A stretch of DNA of 32,022 nucleotides, from contig CAZLYU010000041.1 in assembly GCA_964563855.1 (NCBI GenBank), positions 1-32,022 on the forward strand, read 5' to 3'. Positions 23,337-31,417 of this stretch are shown here, one piece after another. A program made the position numbers and the translations under genes. Origin of the DNA: JAFGRR01 sp964563855. Lineage in GTDB: Bacteria; Planctomycetota; Phycisphaerae; UBA1845; Fen-1342. Position 1 is the stretch's first letter; the number at the start of each line of letters is the position of its first letter. The notes under the pieces are model-generated. The model had not been told where the DNA came from. It did no database searches and saw nothing but the letters and a program-made list of their open reading frames with translations.

Positions 23337-24174
23337 CCGACTGCTTCGTCGAGAATCGAGCCGACTCCAACGCTTCACGCGGCGCCCGAACCTGCGGCGC
23401 ATTCGCCGCCACCCGCGCGTACAGCCACGGCGGCATCCAACGTGCCGCCCGCGCGATCAGCGTCGTTTGCCACGGGAAATAAACTTCCGCCCGGCGCCGC
23501 TCGATCGCCCGCGCCGCCTTTGCCGCTGCAGCCTCCGCAGTCATCACAAACCGCAACACGCGCTTGTCATGCCCCGCGATGAACGGCGTGTCGACGAAGC
23601 CGGGACACACCGTTGTCACCGAGACATTCTGCGTGTGCAGGTCAACGCGCAAGCTCTGCATCAAGGTAATCAGCGCCGACTTGCTCGCTGAGTACGCCCC
23701 CACCTCGGGTAGCCCCAACATGCCCGCGATACTCGCCACCGCCGCCAACGCACCGCTCCGACGGTGAATCATGCCCGGCAAAACGGCGTCAAACACATTC
23801 GCGGCGCCCTGCACATTCACCGCAAAGACAGCCGCCACGTCAGCCGCAGAAAGTCGATGGCCTGGGGTGTAGCGATGCGTGCCCGCGTTGGCGATGCATA
23901 CATCGGCGCGGCCCAACGCCTGTTCCAAACTCCGCACCGCGTCGGCGACCGCATCGCGATCGGTCACATCAGCACGCGCGATCGCAGCAGTCGCGCCGTT
24001 GCGCTGCAACTGCTCAGCAACCTCCCGCAGCCGCTGCTCATTGCGCGCCAGCAACCCCACCCGCGCGCCGCGGCTCGCAACATGTTGTGCCAACGCGGCG
24101 CCGATGCCCGAACTCGCGCCGGTGATAATCACGCACCGATCTAGCCAGAACCTGCGATTCACCACGGCCGACAT
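23329..24174 (-). CDS. Short-chain dehydrogenase/reductase (SDR)
   Basis: A 281-residue classical SDR. The cofactor motif TGASSGIG lies at 18-25, NAG at 96-98, and the catalytic set is Ser148, Tyr161 and Lys165 (YSASK). Arg residues after strand 2 (LLARNEQR) favour NADP. The region after the core (about 215-281) contains an amphipathic or membrane-associating stretch (FPWQTTLIARAARWMPPWLY), as in SDRs of the DltE/retinol dehydrogenase-like group that act on lipophilic substrates. The substrate is unknown. ATG 24174 is preferred over an upstream in-frame TTG at 24201, although neither has a strong ribosome site. The gene is divergent from the helicase gene. Confidence 0.9.
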   Translation of the reverse strand: MSAVVNRRFWLDRCVIITGASSGIGAALAQHVASRGARVGLLARNEQRLREVAEQLQRNGATAAIARADVTDRDAVADAVRSLEQALGRADVCIANAGTHRYTPGHRLSAADVAAVFAVNVQGAANVFDAVLPGMIHRRSGALAAVASIAGMLGLPEVGAYSASKSALITLMQSLRVDLHTQNVSVTTVCPGFVDTPFIAGHDKRVLRFVMTAEAAAAKAARAIERRRAEVYFPWQTTLIARAARWMPPWLYARVAANAPQVRAPREALESARFSTKQSAP

Positions 24175-24299
24175 GCTAGACGGCTGACGCCCGCCGCTCA
24201 ACGCGAACCAGAAGCCGATCCTGCCGACCGCCTTGCCAAAGCCTCATGTTAGCATTATGTTTGGTGTCGTCATCGGGCCGGAACGGAGGCGAAGACGCC

Positions 24300-26699
24300 G
24301 TGCAAGTCGATGCGTTTTTGGCAAAACTGCAAAGCGAGCGCGACTATCGCGACCAACTGCGAGCCGTCCGAACGCTGCCCGCCAGAACACCCAGCTTTCG
24401 CACGCCTCAGCGAGCGCTCGATCCACGCCTGGCGTCGCTGCTCGCCACCAGCGGCGTGCAGCAGCTCTATTCGCATCAGGCGGATGTGCTCGACGCGCTG
24501 CACGCCGGTGAAGACGTCGTCATCGCCACCGGCACGGCGTCGGGCAAGAGCCTCTGCTATCAGTTGCCGATCATTCAAGCACTGCTCGACGGCCCCACCA
24601 CCCGCGCGCTCTATCTCGCCCCCGCCAAAGCGCTCGCGCAGGATCAACTCGCTAACCTCGAACACCTCATCGCCATCAGCGGCCTGTCGGATGTCGCCAA
24701 AGCCGCCTGCTATGACGGCGACACGCCGCAACATCGCCGCGCCGCCTTTCGACGCACCGCCAACATCTTGCTCTCGAATCCCGACATGCTGCACGTCGGC
24801 GTCTTGCCGTATCACGGCAAGTGGGCGGGCTACCTCTCCCGCCTCCGCTATCTCGTGCTCGACGAGATTCACGACTACCGCGGAATCTTCGGCAGCCATG
24901 TAGCGGTCGTGCTCTGGCGGCTGCTGCGCGTCTGCGCACACTACGGCGCGAGACCGCAAATCATCTGCTGCTCCGCAACGCTCGGCAATCCGCGCGAGCT
25001 CGCCGAAGCGCTGACCCAGCGCCCGATGCGCGTCGTCGATCAAGACGCCTCGCCACGCGGCGCCAAGCACATCGCGCTCTGGAACCCGCCAAAGCTCGAC
25101 GGGGCGGCGGTCGGCCGGCGCAGCAGCAACGTCGAGGCCACGCACCTCACGCAGCGCTTGCTTGAAGCCGGGGCGGGCGTCATCACCTTTACCAAGGCGC
25201 GCGTCGTCGCCGAGCTGATTTACAAGTTCACCCGCGAAGCACTGCACAAGCGGCGCCCCGAACTCGCCGCCCGGCTCAAACCCTACCGCGGCGGATACCT
25301 GCCCAACGAACGCCGCGAGATCGAGCAAGGGCTGTTCAGTGGACGCGTACGCGCGGTCTGCACGACCAACGCGCTCGAGCTCGGGATCGACGTCGGTTCG
25401 CTCGACGCCGCCGTCATCGTCGGCTTCCCGCGGACCTTCTGCAGCCTGTGGCAGCAAATCGGGCGCGCCGGGCGACGCCACGACGAGTCGCTCGCGATCT
25501 TCGTCGCCTATGACGACCCGATCGATCAATACCTGATGCGCCGCGCCGAGTTCATCTTCGATCAGCCGCTCGAGCACGCGGTCATCGATCCGCACAACCC
25601 GCACATTCTCGCGAAACAACTCGCCTGCGCCGCATTCGAACTGCCGCTCGACGAAGACAGCCTCGGCGGCGATCTCGCTACGGGCGTCCTCCAGGCGCTC
25701 AGCGAAGCAGGCGTGCTGCGCAAGGTCGCGGAACGCTTCTTTTACGCTCAATCCGACACACCGGCGGCGCGGGTCGACCTGCGCACCATCAGCGACGCCA
25801 ACTTCTCGATCCACGACATCACCGCCGGGCGCAACGAAGTGATCGGTCAGGTCGATTCGATCTCCGCGCCAGAGCTGGTCTATCCCGAAGCGATCTACCT
25901 GCATCAGGCGGAGAGCTACATGGTCCGCGAGCTCGACCCGGTCACGCGCATCGCCCGTGTCGAGCGATTCGAAAGCAACTACTACACCCAGCCCGTGCTC
26001 GCCGACAGTTGCTCCATCGTGCAGGAACGCGAGCACGCCGACGCCTGGGGCGGCGATCGGCGCTTCGGCGATCTGCGCGTTCGGTGGGAGACCGTCGCGT
26101 TCCGCAAGTTCAAGTACTACACACAAGAGCTGATCGGCCAGACCAAGCTCAACCTCTGGCCGCAAGAGATCAACACCCGCGGCTGCTGGCTGCAGCCACC
26201 CGCCGCCGCGCTCGACGCCGTCGCCGCGTCCGGAGAGAAGGCGGCCGAAGCACTCAGCGCGGTGCGCAACCTGCTGGTCGTCGTGCTGCCCCCGCTCGCG
26301 ATGTGCGATCGCTACGACATCGGCGGCATTGTCGATCACGCGCAACTCGGGCGGGCGACCATCTTTCTCTACGACCGCTACGAAGGCGGCCTCGGCTATG
26401 CCCGCTGCGGCTTCGACCACTATGACGACCTGCTCGACCAAGCCTGGCGACTGGTAAGCGGTTGCGACTGCGACGACGGCTGCCCGGCCTGCGTCGGACC
26501 GCCGAACCTGCGCATCGCGATCCACCACGACCCCGACGTCTCGCGCGGCTACGAGATCCCCAGCAAGTCTGCAGGGCTCACGCTGCTGAACACGTGGCGC
26601 GGGCTGTGCGATCGACCGAGCGCTACGTCGAGCCTCGACGAGCACAACGACTCGCTAGCTTCAGCCCGCGCGGCCGCTTCAGTGGGCAACTCAAGATGA
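24300..26699 (+). CDS. DEAD/DEAH-box helicase, MrfA/YprA-like, with Cys4 cluster
   Basis: A 799-residue superfamily 2 helicase. It has Walker A TGTASGKS (about 77-84), DEIH box at 188-191, motif III SAT, a C-terminal helicase domain with TTNALELGIDVG, and motif VI QIGRAGRR. The C-terminal domain ends in a CxCx3Cx2C cluster (Cys722, 724, 728, 731). This arrangement (helicase core plus DUF1998-type Cys4 domain) matches Bacillus MrfA/YprA, which repairs mitomycin-type DNA damage, and the wider Hrq1 group. I take the GTG at 24300, since GGAGG lies 10 nt upstream; an ATG at 24246 would add 18 residues. No mrfB-like exonuclease gene is adjacent. DNA repair is inferred from the family. Confidence 0.9.
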   Translation: MQVDAFLAKLQSERDYRDQLRAVRTLPARTPSFRTPQRALDPRLASLLATSGVQQLYSHQADVLDALHAGEDVVIATGTASGKSLCYQLPIIQALLDGPTTRALYLAPAKALAQDQLANLEHLIAISGLSDVAKAACYDGDTPQHRRAAFRRTANILLSNPDMLHVGVLPYHGKWAGYLSRLRYLVLDEIHDYRGIFGSHVAVVLWRLLRVCAHYGARPQIICCSATLGNPRELAEALTQRPMRVVDQDASPRGAKHIALWNPPKLDGAAVGRRSSNVEATHLTQRLLEAGAGVITFTKARVVAELIYKFTREALHKRRPELAARLKPYRGGYLPNERREIEQGLFSGRVRAVCTTNALELGIDVGSLDAAVIVGFPRTFCSLWQQIGRAGRRHDESLAIFVAYDDPIDQYLMRRAEFIFDQPLEHAVIDPHNPHILAKQLACAAFELPLDEDSLGGDLATGVLQALSEAGVLRKVAERFFYAQSDTPAARVDLRTISDANFSIHDITAGRNEVIGQVDSISAPELVYPEAIYLHQAESYMVRELDPVTRIARVERFESNYYTQPVLADSCSIVQEREHADAWGGDRRFGDLRVRWETVAFRKFKYYTQELIGQTKLNLWPQEINTRGCWLQPPAAALDAVAASGEKAAEALSAVRNLLVVVLPPLAMCDRYDIGGIVDHAQLGRATIFLYDRYEGGLGYARCGFDHYDDLLDQAWRLVSGCDCDDGCPACVGPPNLRIAIHHDPDVSRGYEIPSKSAGLTLLNTWRGLCDRPSATSSLDEHNDSLASARAAASVGNSR

Positions 26700-26783
26700 C
26701 TTGCATCCCGAGTTCATTGCCTGGGCGCGGCTTTTCGCTACCCTGCAATATCGCGTTTTGCCTTCGCATCGCGGGAGCCCGCA

Positions 26784-27575
26784 ATGGACGTCAAAATCAT
26801 CAAGGCCCTCTGGGGACACACCGAGCACACCACCGACGACGCCGATCTGCACAAGATCAAAGAAGCCGGTTTCGACGGCGTCGAGTGGGGGCCGCCGAAC
26901 ATGCCGCCGGAGCGCTGGAAGGACCTGCGCGCCAAGCACGGGCTGACCTACGTGGCTCAGGTATTCGCGCTCGATCCGGCCGAGTTTCGCGCTCAGGTCG
27001 AGGCGGTGCTGCCGTACGAGCCGCTGCTAATCGAGGCGCACGACGGTCGCGACAAGATGACCTTCGACGAAGGTTGCGCGTATTGGCGCGAGGTGTTGAA
27101 GTTTGAGAAGGATCTGCCGGTGCCGGTCGCGCACGAGACGCACCGCTTCCGGCTGTTCTACGCACCGTGGTCGACCGCACAGTACCTCAACGAGTTCCCC
27201 GATCTAAAAATCTGCGCCGATTTCAGCCACTGGTGCTGCGTTTGTGAAAGCCTGCTCAAAGACATGGAGGATTGGGTGACGCTCGCGTGCGAGCGGGCCA
27301 TCCACATTCACGGGCGCGTCGGCTTTGAAGAAGGGCCGCAGGTGCCCGATCCGCGCGCCCCCGAGTATCGCCACCACCTCGAACGCCACGAGGAATGGTG
27401 GGATCGCATCTACGAGCTCCGCAAGAAAGACTTTGCCGAAACGCTCACGTTCAATCCCGAATTCGGCCCTCCGGCATATATGTGGCGTCAGCCGTACACC
27501 CAGATGCCGCTGGCCAACTTGTGGGATATCGGCCTCTGGATGCTGCAACGCACGCGGTCGCGCTGGGAGCGCTAG
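26784..27575 (+). CDS. Sugar phosphate isomerase/epimerase-like TIM-barrel protein
   Basis: A 263-residue protein of the xylose-isomerase-like / AP endonuclease 2 TIM-barrel superfamily. Likely metal ligands appear in order on successive strands: Glu in AHETHR, Asp and His in CADFSHW, His in HIHGRVG, and Glu in FNPEFGPP. The N terminus (ALWGHTEH, then GFDGVEWGPP) also fits. Enzymes of this fold isomerise or epimerise sugars and cyclitols; the substrate is not evident. ATG 26784 is preceded by GGGAG. The stop codon is immediately followed by the TTG start of the VOC gene, so the two are probably one operon and translationally coupled. Confidence 0.85.
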   Translation: MDVKIIKALWGHTEHTTDDADLHKIKEAGFDGVEWGPPNMPPERWKDLRAKHGLTYVAQVFALDPAEFRAQVEAVLPYEPLLIEAHDGRDKMTFDEGCAYWREVLKFEKDLPVPVAHETHRFRLFYAPWSTAQYLNEFPDLKICADFSHWCCVCESLLKDMEDWVTLACERAIHIHGRVGFEEGPQVPDPRAPEYRHHLERHEEWWDRIYELRKKDFAETLTFNPEFGPPAYMWRQPYTQMPLANLWDIGLWMLQRTRSRWER

Positions 27576-28019
27576 TTGCCCGGACGCGAAGGCCCACCGC
27601 CGCCCGTCACCGGCCTGCTCGAGACGGCGCTCTACGTCGCCGACCTCGAGCGCTCACGCGATTTCTACGCCGACTTGTTCGGCTTCCGCATCGAGGTCGA
27701 CAGCCCGCGCGTCTGCGCGTTTCAGGTGGCCGACCGTCAGCTGCTGCTGCTGTTTCCGCACCAGGTCGAACTGGCGGACTACACCATCGACGGCGAGCAA
27801 CGCGGCCGCATTCCCGGTCATCACGGCGCCGGTAACCTCCACTTCGCGTTCGCGATCGACGCGACCGAGCTCGCAGCGTGGGAAAACCGACTCACGCAGC
27901 GCGCCATCGCGATCGAAGAACGCGTTGCGTGGAAGCGCGGCGGCACGAGCATCTACTTTCGCGACCCCGACGGCCACGTGGTCGAGTTGGCCACGCCCGG
28001 CTTGTGGTCGTTCTATTGA
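27576..28019 (+). CDS. VOC-family (glyoxalase/dioxygenase-like) protein
   Basis: A 147-residue single-domain vicinal-oxygen-chelate protein. The family pattern is visible: LETALYVADLERSRDFYADL at the first strand and helix, His89 in NLHFAFAID, and the closing motif YFRDPDGHVVEL with Glu137. Glu16, His89 and Glu137 are candidate metal ligands. Members include glyoxalase I, fosfomycin-resistance enzymes and ring-cleaving dioxygenases; nothing here fixes the substrate. The start is an uncommon TTG placed directly after the preceding stop; GGGAG, inside the end of the isomerase gene, lies 6 nt upstream and supports it. There is no in-frame ATG before the first conserved strand. purN follows 46 bp later. 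Confidence 0.87.
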   Translation: MPGREGPPPPVTGLLETALYVADLERSRDFYADLFGFRIEVDSPRVCAFQVADRQLLLLFPHQVELADYTIDGEQRGRIPGHHGAGNLHFAFAIDATELAAWENRLTQRAIAIEERVAWKRGGTSIYFRDPDGHVVELATPGLWSFY

Positions 28020-28065
28020 CCCGCCAACGCATGGCGCGCGTCGTTCATCCGAGTAGATTGCGCCG

Positions 28066-28686
28066 ATGCGATTCACGGAAACGCAACCGCTGCGACTCGT
28101 GATGCTCATCTCGGGCAGCGGATCAACACTCGCCAACATCATCGCGCACATCGACGACAAACGCCTGCAACGCGTGCGCCTCGTCGGCGTGATCAGCTCA
28201 CGCGAGACAGTGCCCGGCGTCGAGATCGCCCGCCGCAGCGATCTGCCCTGCGAGATCGTCCGCCTGCGCGACTTCACCGACGCGAACGCGTTCTCCGCGG
28301 CGCTCACCGCGGCATGCGACGCCTTCGCCCCGGATTTGGTGGCCATGGGCGGCTTCTTGCGCCACTGGGGCCTGCCCGACGCCTACGCCAATCGCGTGAT
28401 CAACGTACATCCCTCGCTGCTCCCCAAATTCGGAGGCCGCGGCATGTTTGGATTACACGTGCACGCCGCGGTATTGGCGGCGGGCGAGCGCGAGTCCGGC
28501 TGCTCGGTGCATGTGGTCGACGGCGAGTACGACCACGGACGCGTCGTTGCGCAGCAGCGCGTCCCGGTGTTGCCCGATGACACGCCCGAGACGCTCGCCA
28601 CGCGCGTCCAAGCGGCCGAGCGCCAGCTCTACCCTACGGTCATTCAGCGCGTGGCGGACGAAGGCGTGGCGTGGCTGCAGCACTAG
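28066..28686 (+). CDS. purN: Phosphoribosylglycinamide formyltransferase (GART)
   Basis: Transfers a formyl group from 10-formyltetrahydrofolate to glycinamide ribonucleotide, the third step of purine synthesis. The 206-residue product is near the family length (about 212). The phosphate-binding ISGSGSTLANI is near the N terminus. The catalytic set Asn113, His115 (VINVHPSLLPKFGG) and Asp152 (SVHVVDGEYDHGRVV) is complete. The GGFLRH segment corresponds to the family's AGFMR region. It may be cotranscribed with the isomerase/VOC pair upstream. purQ is 20 kb away and no other pur gene is seen. The gene converges with an SDR gene 19 bp downstream. Confidence 0.93.
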   Translation: MRFTETQPLRLVMLISGSGSTLANIIAHIDDKRLQRVRLVGVISSRETVPGVEIARRSDLPCEIVRLRDFTDANAFSAALTAACDAFAPDLVAMGGFLRHWGLPDAYANRVINVHPSLLPKFGGRGMFGLHVHAAVLAAGERESGCSVHVVDGEYDHGRVVAQQRVPVLPDDTPETLATRVQAAERQLYPTVIQRVADEGVAWLQH

Positions 28687-28705
28687 CGCACCGCGAGCAC
28701 CCTGG

Positions 28706-29401
28706 CTATAGCGCAACCTGAATGGTCTGCCCTGAGCTGTATCGCCATGCGTCCGCGCAGATCGCGTGAATCGCTTTCGCGAGCGCTTCGGGCGGCAACA
28801 CCTGATCCGCCGGCAAGTCGGGAGCGACACCGCGCAACATTTCCGTCTCGGTCGCGCCTGGTGCGATCGCGAACACGCGCACGCCATGCTCCTGCCCGGT
28901 CTTGGCGGTCGCTTTCGTGAACAGATTGACCCACGCCTTACACGCCCCGTAGACGGCGAACCCGCCGAACGGGTCGAAGCTCGCGCGTGACGACACATTC
29001 ACGATCACGCCACGCGACGCCTTCAGCACGCCCCACGCGGCCCGCGTCATGAAGAAAACGCCGTCGACGTTCACGCTCACGCAGGTGCGATAGTCCTCAT
29101 CCGACATCGCGTCGACCAGCGCCACCGGCGCGAAGCCGGCGTTGTTGACGAGCACATCGACGCGACCGAGTTCGTCCGTCGCGGTTGCAATCACCCGACG
29201 ACAATCGTCAGCGGAAGTCACGTCGGCGGTGACCGCGACGCACCGCCGATCCAGCGCCCGCACCTCGGCGGCGGTCTGCTCGAGCGCATCCGCACGCCGA
29301 GCCGTGATGACCACGTCATAGCCGCTGCGCGCAAACTGCAGCGCGGCGGCGCGTCCAATCCCGCGACTGCCCCCAGTGATCACGACGACGGAGTCTGGCA
29401 T
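28706..29401 (-). CDS. Short-chain dehydrogenase/reductase (SDR)
   Basis: A 231-residue classical SDR with cofactor motif TGGSRGIG (9-16), NNAG (86-89), and catalytic Ser138, Tyr151 and Lys155 (YGACK). Arg residues in ITARRADAL favour NADP. It resembles 3-oxoacyl-ACP reductase (FabG)-like enzymes, but no fatty-acid genes are near, so the substrate is open. The start ATG at 29401 lies 22 bp inside the end of the histidine phosphatase gene, with the ribosome site AGGAGA in that gene, so the two are very likely coupled. Confidence 0.92.
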   Translation of the reverse strand: MPDSVVVITGGSRGIGRAAALQFARSGYDVVITARRADALEQTAAEVRALDRRCVAVTADVTSADDCRRVIATATDELGRVDVLVNNAGFAPVALVDAMSDEDYRTCVSVNVDGVFFMTRAAWGVLKASRGVIVNVSSRASFDPFGGFAVYGACKAWVNLFTKATAKTGQEHGVRVFAIAPGATETEMLRGVAPDLPADQVLPPEALAKAIHAICADAWRYSSGQTIQVAL

Positions 29402-30114
29402 GACTTCTCCTCAGCGATGATCGCGAGATCGAACTCGCGCCTACGGTTGGCTCCCGCGACCATGCCCCAGCGTGGCCGCAGCAATTCGATCCGCTCCCCG
29501 ACGCCGGTCGGCCGCCGCGGACCGGCGATAATCCGCCCGTGCTTGTATTTCATCACCCGCGGCGCCGGGTGGAACAGACAGCGACAAGTCACCGACGTTT
29601 CTATGAAGCGTAGTTCAAACACCGAAGCCATCGAGACTTCAAATCGATCCGCGGCGTCGACCCGCAACCGCTCGACGCGGCGATCGCTGTACCAGTCGCG
29701 GTGCGGAAGATAGAGCGCCGCACGCAGCATTCCGATGATCGGGGAGCCGTGACTCACCGCCACGGCGCAGCGTTCCGCGCCTGACAACCAGCGACGCAAC
29801 CAACGCTCCTGGCGCACGTTCACCTGATAGAGCCCGTCGGTCTGGCTCCACTCCTGCAGATCCGGATCAACACGCAGCGCAGCGCGGCAAGCCGCCTGCA
29901 AGTGTGCGGCGGTTTGTCGCGTGCGTTGATAGGGTGAGACGTGGATGGTCTGTGGTTCGTAGGCCGCGACGATGCGGGCCGCCTGCCGCGCCTGATCATG
30001 GCCGATGGCGGACAAATAGGGTCCGGGCGGCACGTCGCCGCGCTTGCCCGCGCGATAGTCGGGCAAACCGTGACGAACGAGCAGCAGCCGCCGCTCGTCG
30101 CGCGACTCAGACAT
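29380..30114 (-). CDS. Histidine phosphatase family protein with C-terminal extension
   Basis: A 244-residue member of the histidine phosphatase (phosphoglycerate mutase-like) superfamily. The catalytic phospho-His motif LLVRHG places His15 in the active site, with Arg64 in SPYQRTRQTA, Glu88 and a second His122 in AVSHGSP. The core ends near residue 170; a further stretch of about 70 residues (rich in Arg and aromatics, with HPAPRVMKYKHGRII) is not part of the minimal domain and I do not recognise it. The substrate may be a sugar phosphate or a phosphoprotein. The start overlaps the upstream small gene by 8 bp, and the end overlaps the SDR gene by 22 bp. Confidence 0.88.
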   Translation of the reverse strand: MSESRDERRLLLVRHGLPDYRAGKRGDVPPGPYLSAIGHDQARQAARIVAAYEPQTIHVSPYQRTRQTAAHLQAACRAALRVDPDLQEWSQTDGLYQVNVRQERWLRRWLSGAERCAVAVSHGSPIIGMLRAALYLPHRDWYSDRRVERLRVDAADRFEVSMASVFELRFIETSVTCRCLFHPAPRVMKYKHGRIIAGPRRPTGVGERIELLRPRWGMVAGANRRREFDLAIIAEEKSCQTPSS

Positions 30115-30382
30115 CGCCGCCGCCCTGCGACGCAGACTCGCCGGGCGGGTGCAGCAGCGAGACCACCAATTCCTTCACATGCTCGACGTGCTGCATGGCG
30201 GACTGCATGTCGCGCGTCGGTCGGGTGGTTTGCTCAGACTGTCGGCAGTAGGCGACGTGTGTGCCCAAAACGATCGCGAGATCCGACAGCAAATCGAGCG
30301 CTGCCGCCAGTCGACCGCGCTCGATGCCATACTTGAACTCCAGCTCGTCGAGCAGCGCCGCGCGCTCGCGAAAAACGCTCAT
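30107..30382 (-). CDS. Small helical protein of unknown function
   Basis: A 91-residue protein with no signal peptide, predicted to be largely helical (FRERAALLDELEFKYGIER, AAALDLLSDLAIVL, MQSAMQHVEHVKELVVSLL), ending in a Gly/Ser-rich tail. I recognise no family. ATG 30382 has the strong ribosome site AGGAGGT upstream. Its stop overlaps the start of the phosphatase gene (ATGTCTGA), so it heads a three-gene overlapping unit and may modulate the phosphatase or SDR; that role is inference. Confidence 0.75.
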   Translation of the reverse strand: MSVFRERAALLDELEFKYGIERGRLAAALDLLSDLAIVLGTHVAYCRQSEQTTRPTRDMQSAMQHVEHVKELVVSLLHPPGESASQGGGDV

Positions 30383-30463
30383 CCAGCACCTCCTGTTCCA
30401 TGGAGGAGCGTAGTGGCAATCGGCGTTCGCGCGTCAACCGCCACGCGATCGCGGCGCAAGAAA

Positions 30464-31099
30464 TCACCGGCGGCGCTGCACGCTAACCCAGACAAGGCCG
30501 AGCATCGCGATCGACGTCATGCCCGGCTCGGGGACGCGCGTCAGCGACACGTCGTCGAGAAACGTCCCCAGCCCGTCGGAGCGGCTCCAGTCAGCGAACG
30601 CGATGCGCGTCGTGGGCTCGGAAGCCTCTATCAGGAAGGTGTGATACTCCCAATCGGTGTTGCTCAGCCCCAAGCCGCTGGCGGTCAGGTGCGCGAGCAG
30701 CACGCCTTCCCAATGCACGGCGAGTTGATTGTCAGCGACGCCCGGGCGCGGTGAGAACGCGAAGGTGAGCCAATACGACGCGCCGGGCTCGGTCGCGACG
30801 TCCTGGAACACGGCTGACGACGCGACGTCGTTGCTCGCCGTGCCGCCGGGGCCGTCCTCGTCGCCGTCGAGCTCGAGGTACTGCTCGCCTTCAGCCGCCA
30901 GCCAGCCGTTCACGCCGGCCTGGAGTTCGATGTTTGGTCCGCGGGCCAGCGCCCAGCCGGGAATCAGCCCGAACGTGTCCCACGACTTGGCGTGATCGAC
31001 CGTAAGGTCTTCAAAGCCGCCGTTGATCAGAGCCGCCGTCGCCGGCTGTAGGCCAACGCAGAGGGCGCCAAGGCCCATGAACCACTTCGCTAACCGCAT
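30464..31099 (-). CDS. PEP-CTERM sorting domain protein
   Basis: A 211-residue exported protein. Residues 1-22 form a signal peptide (ending ATAA). The mature part starts LINGGFED and resembles the jelly-roll, galactose-binding-like domains often found in such proteins. The C terminus is a typical PEP-CTERM tripartite signal: the motif VPEPG (from about 189), a hydrophobic stretch (MTSIAMLGLVWVSV) and terminal QRRR. Such proteins are recognised by exosortase (EpsH/XrtA family), whose gene is not in the window, and are usually linked to extracellular polysaccharide. ATG 31099 is used because the signal peptide begins there; the frame is open further upstream. The gene is divergent from acnA. 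Confidence 0.88.
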   Translation of the reverse strand: MRLAKWFMGLGALCVGLQPATAALINGGFEDLTVDHAKSWDTFGLIPGWALARGPNIELQAGVNGWLAAEGEQYLELDGDEDGPGGTASNDVASSAVFQDVATEPGASYWLTFAFSPRPGVADNQLAVHWEGVLLAHLTASGLGLSNTDWEYHTFLIEASEPTTRIAFADWSRSDGLGTFLDDVSLTRVPEPGMTSIAMLGLVWVSVQRRR

Positions 31100-31417
31100 T
31101 GCTGTCGCTCCACACACGTGTCCCACGAGATTCGGTCGGCGCCCGCGCCGTTGCAGCAGCGGTCGCTGGTCTAAGCATGCAATGAGCCGTGCGAGCGACG
31201 AATTCACGTCAGTCCGAATCGCGAGCAGTTGCGACGCCGCGACGCCGATTGTCCCCGGCGACGCAGGCGGTTAGCGGAAGCCACGTTTACGGACCTCGGG
31301 CCGCGCTTTCAGGCATGGGGGCGGGTTGCGCTGTACTATCCAATAAACGAATGGATGGGCGCGCCGTGCGCCACGCATCGCCTCATAACGCCGCCAGCCC
31401 CCGGGAGACCGCCTCAT
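31100..31417. other. Divergent intergenic region before acnA
   Basis: No gene is seen. It must contain the promoters of the PEP-CTERM gene (leftward) and acnA (rightward). A possible acnA -10 element, TACTAT, lies at 31334-31339, but no good -35 precedes it. No convincing hairpin or repeat was found. Confidence 0.6.

Noticed and set aside
24270..26645. 791-codon open frame antisense to the helicase
   Set aside because: It lies wholly opposite a gene with complete helicase motifs, has no recognisable domain, and such long shadows are expected in GC-rich codon usage.
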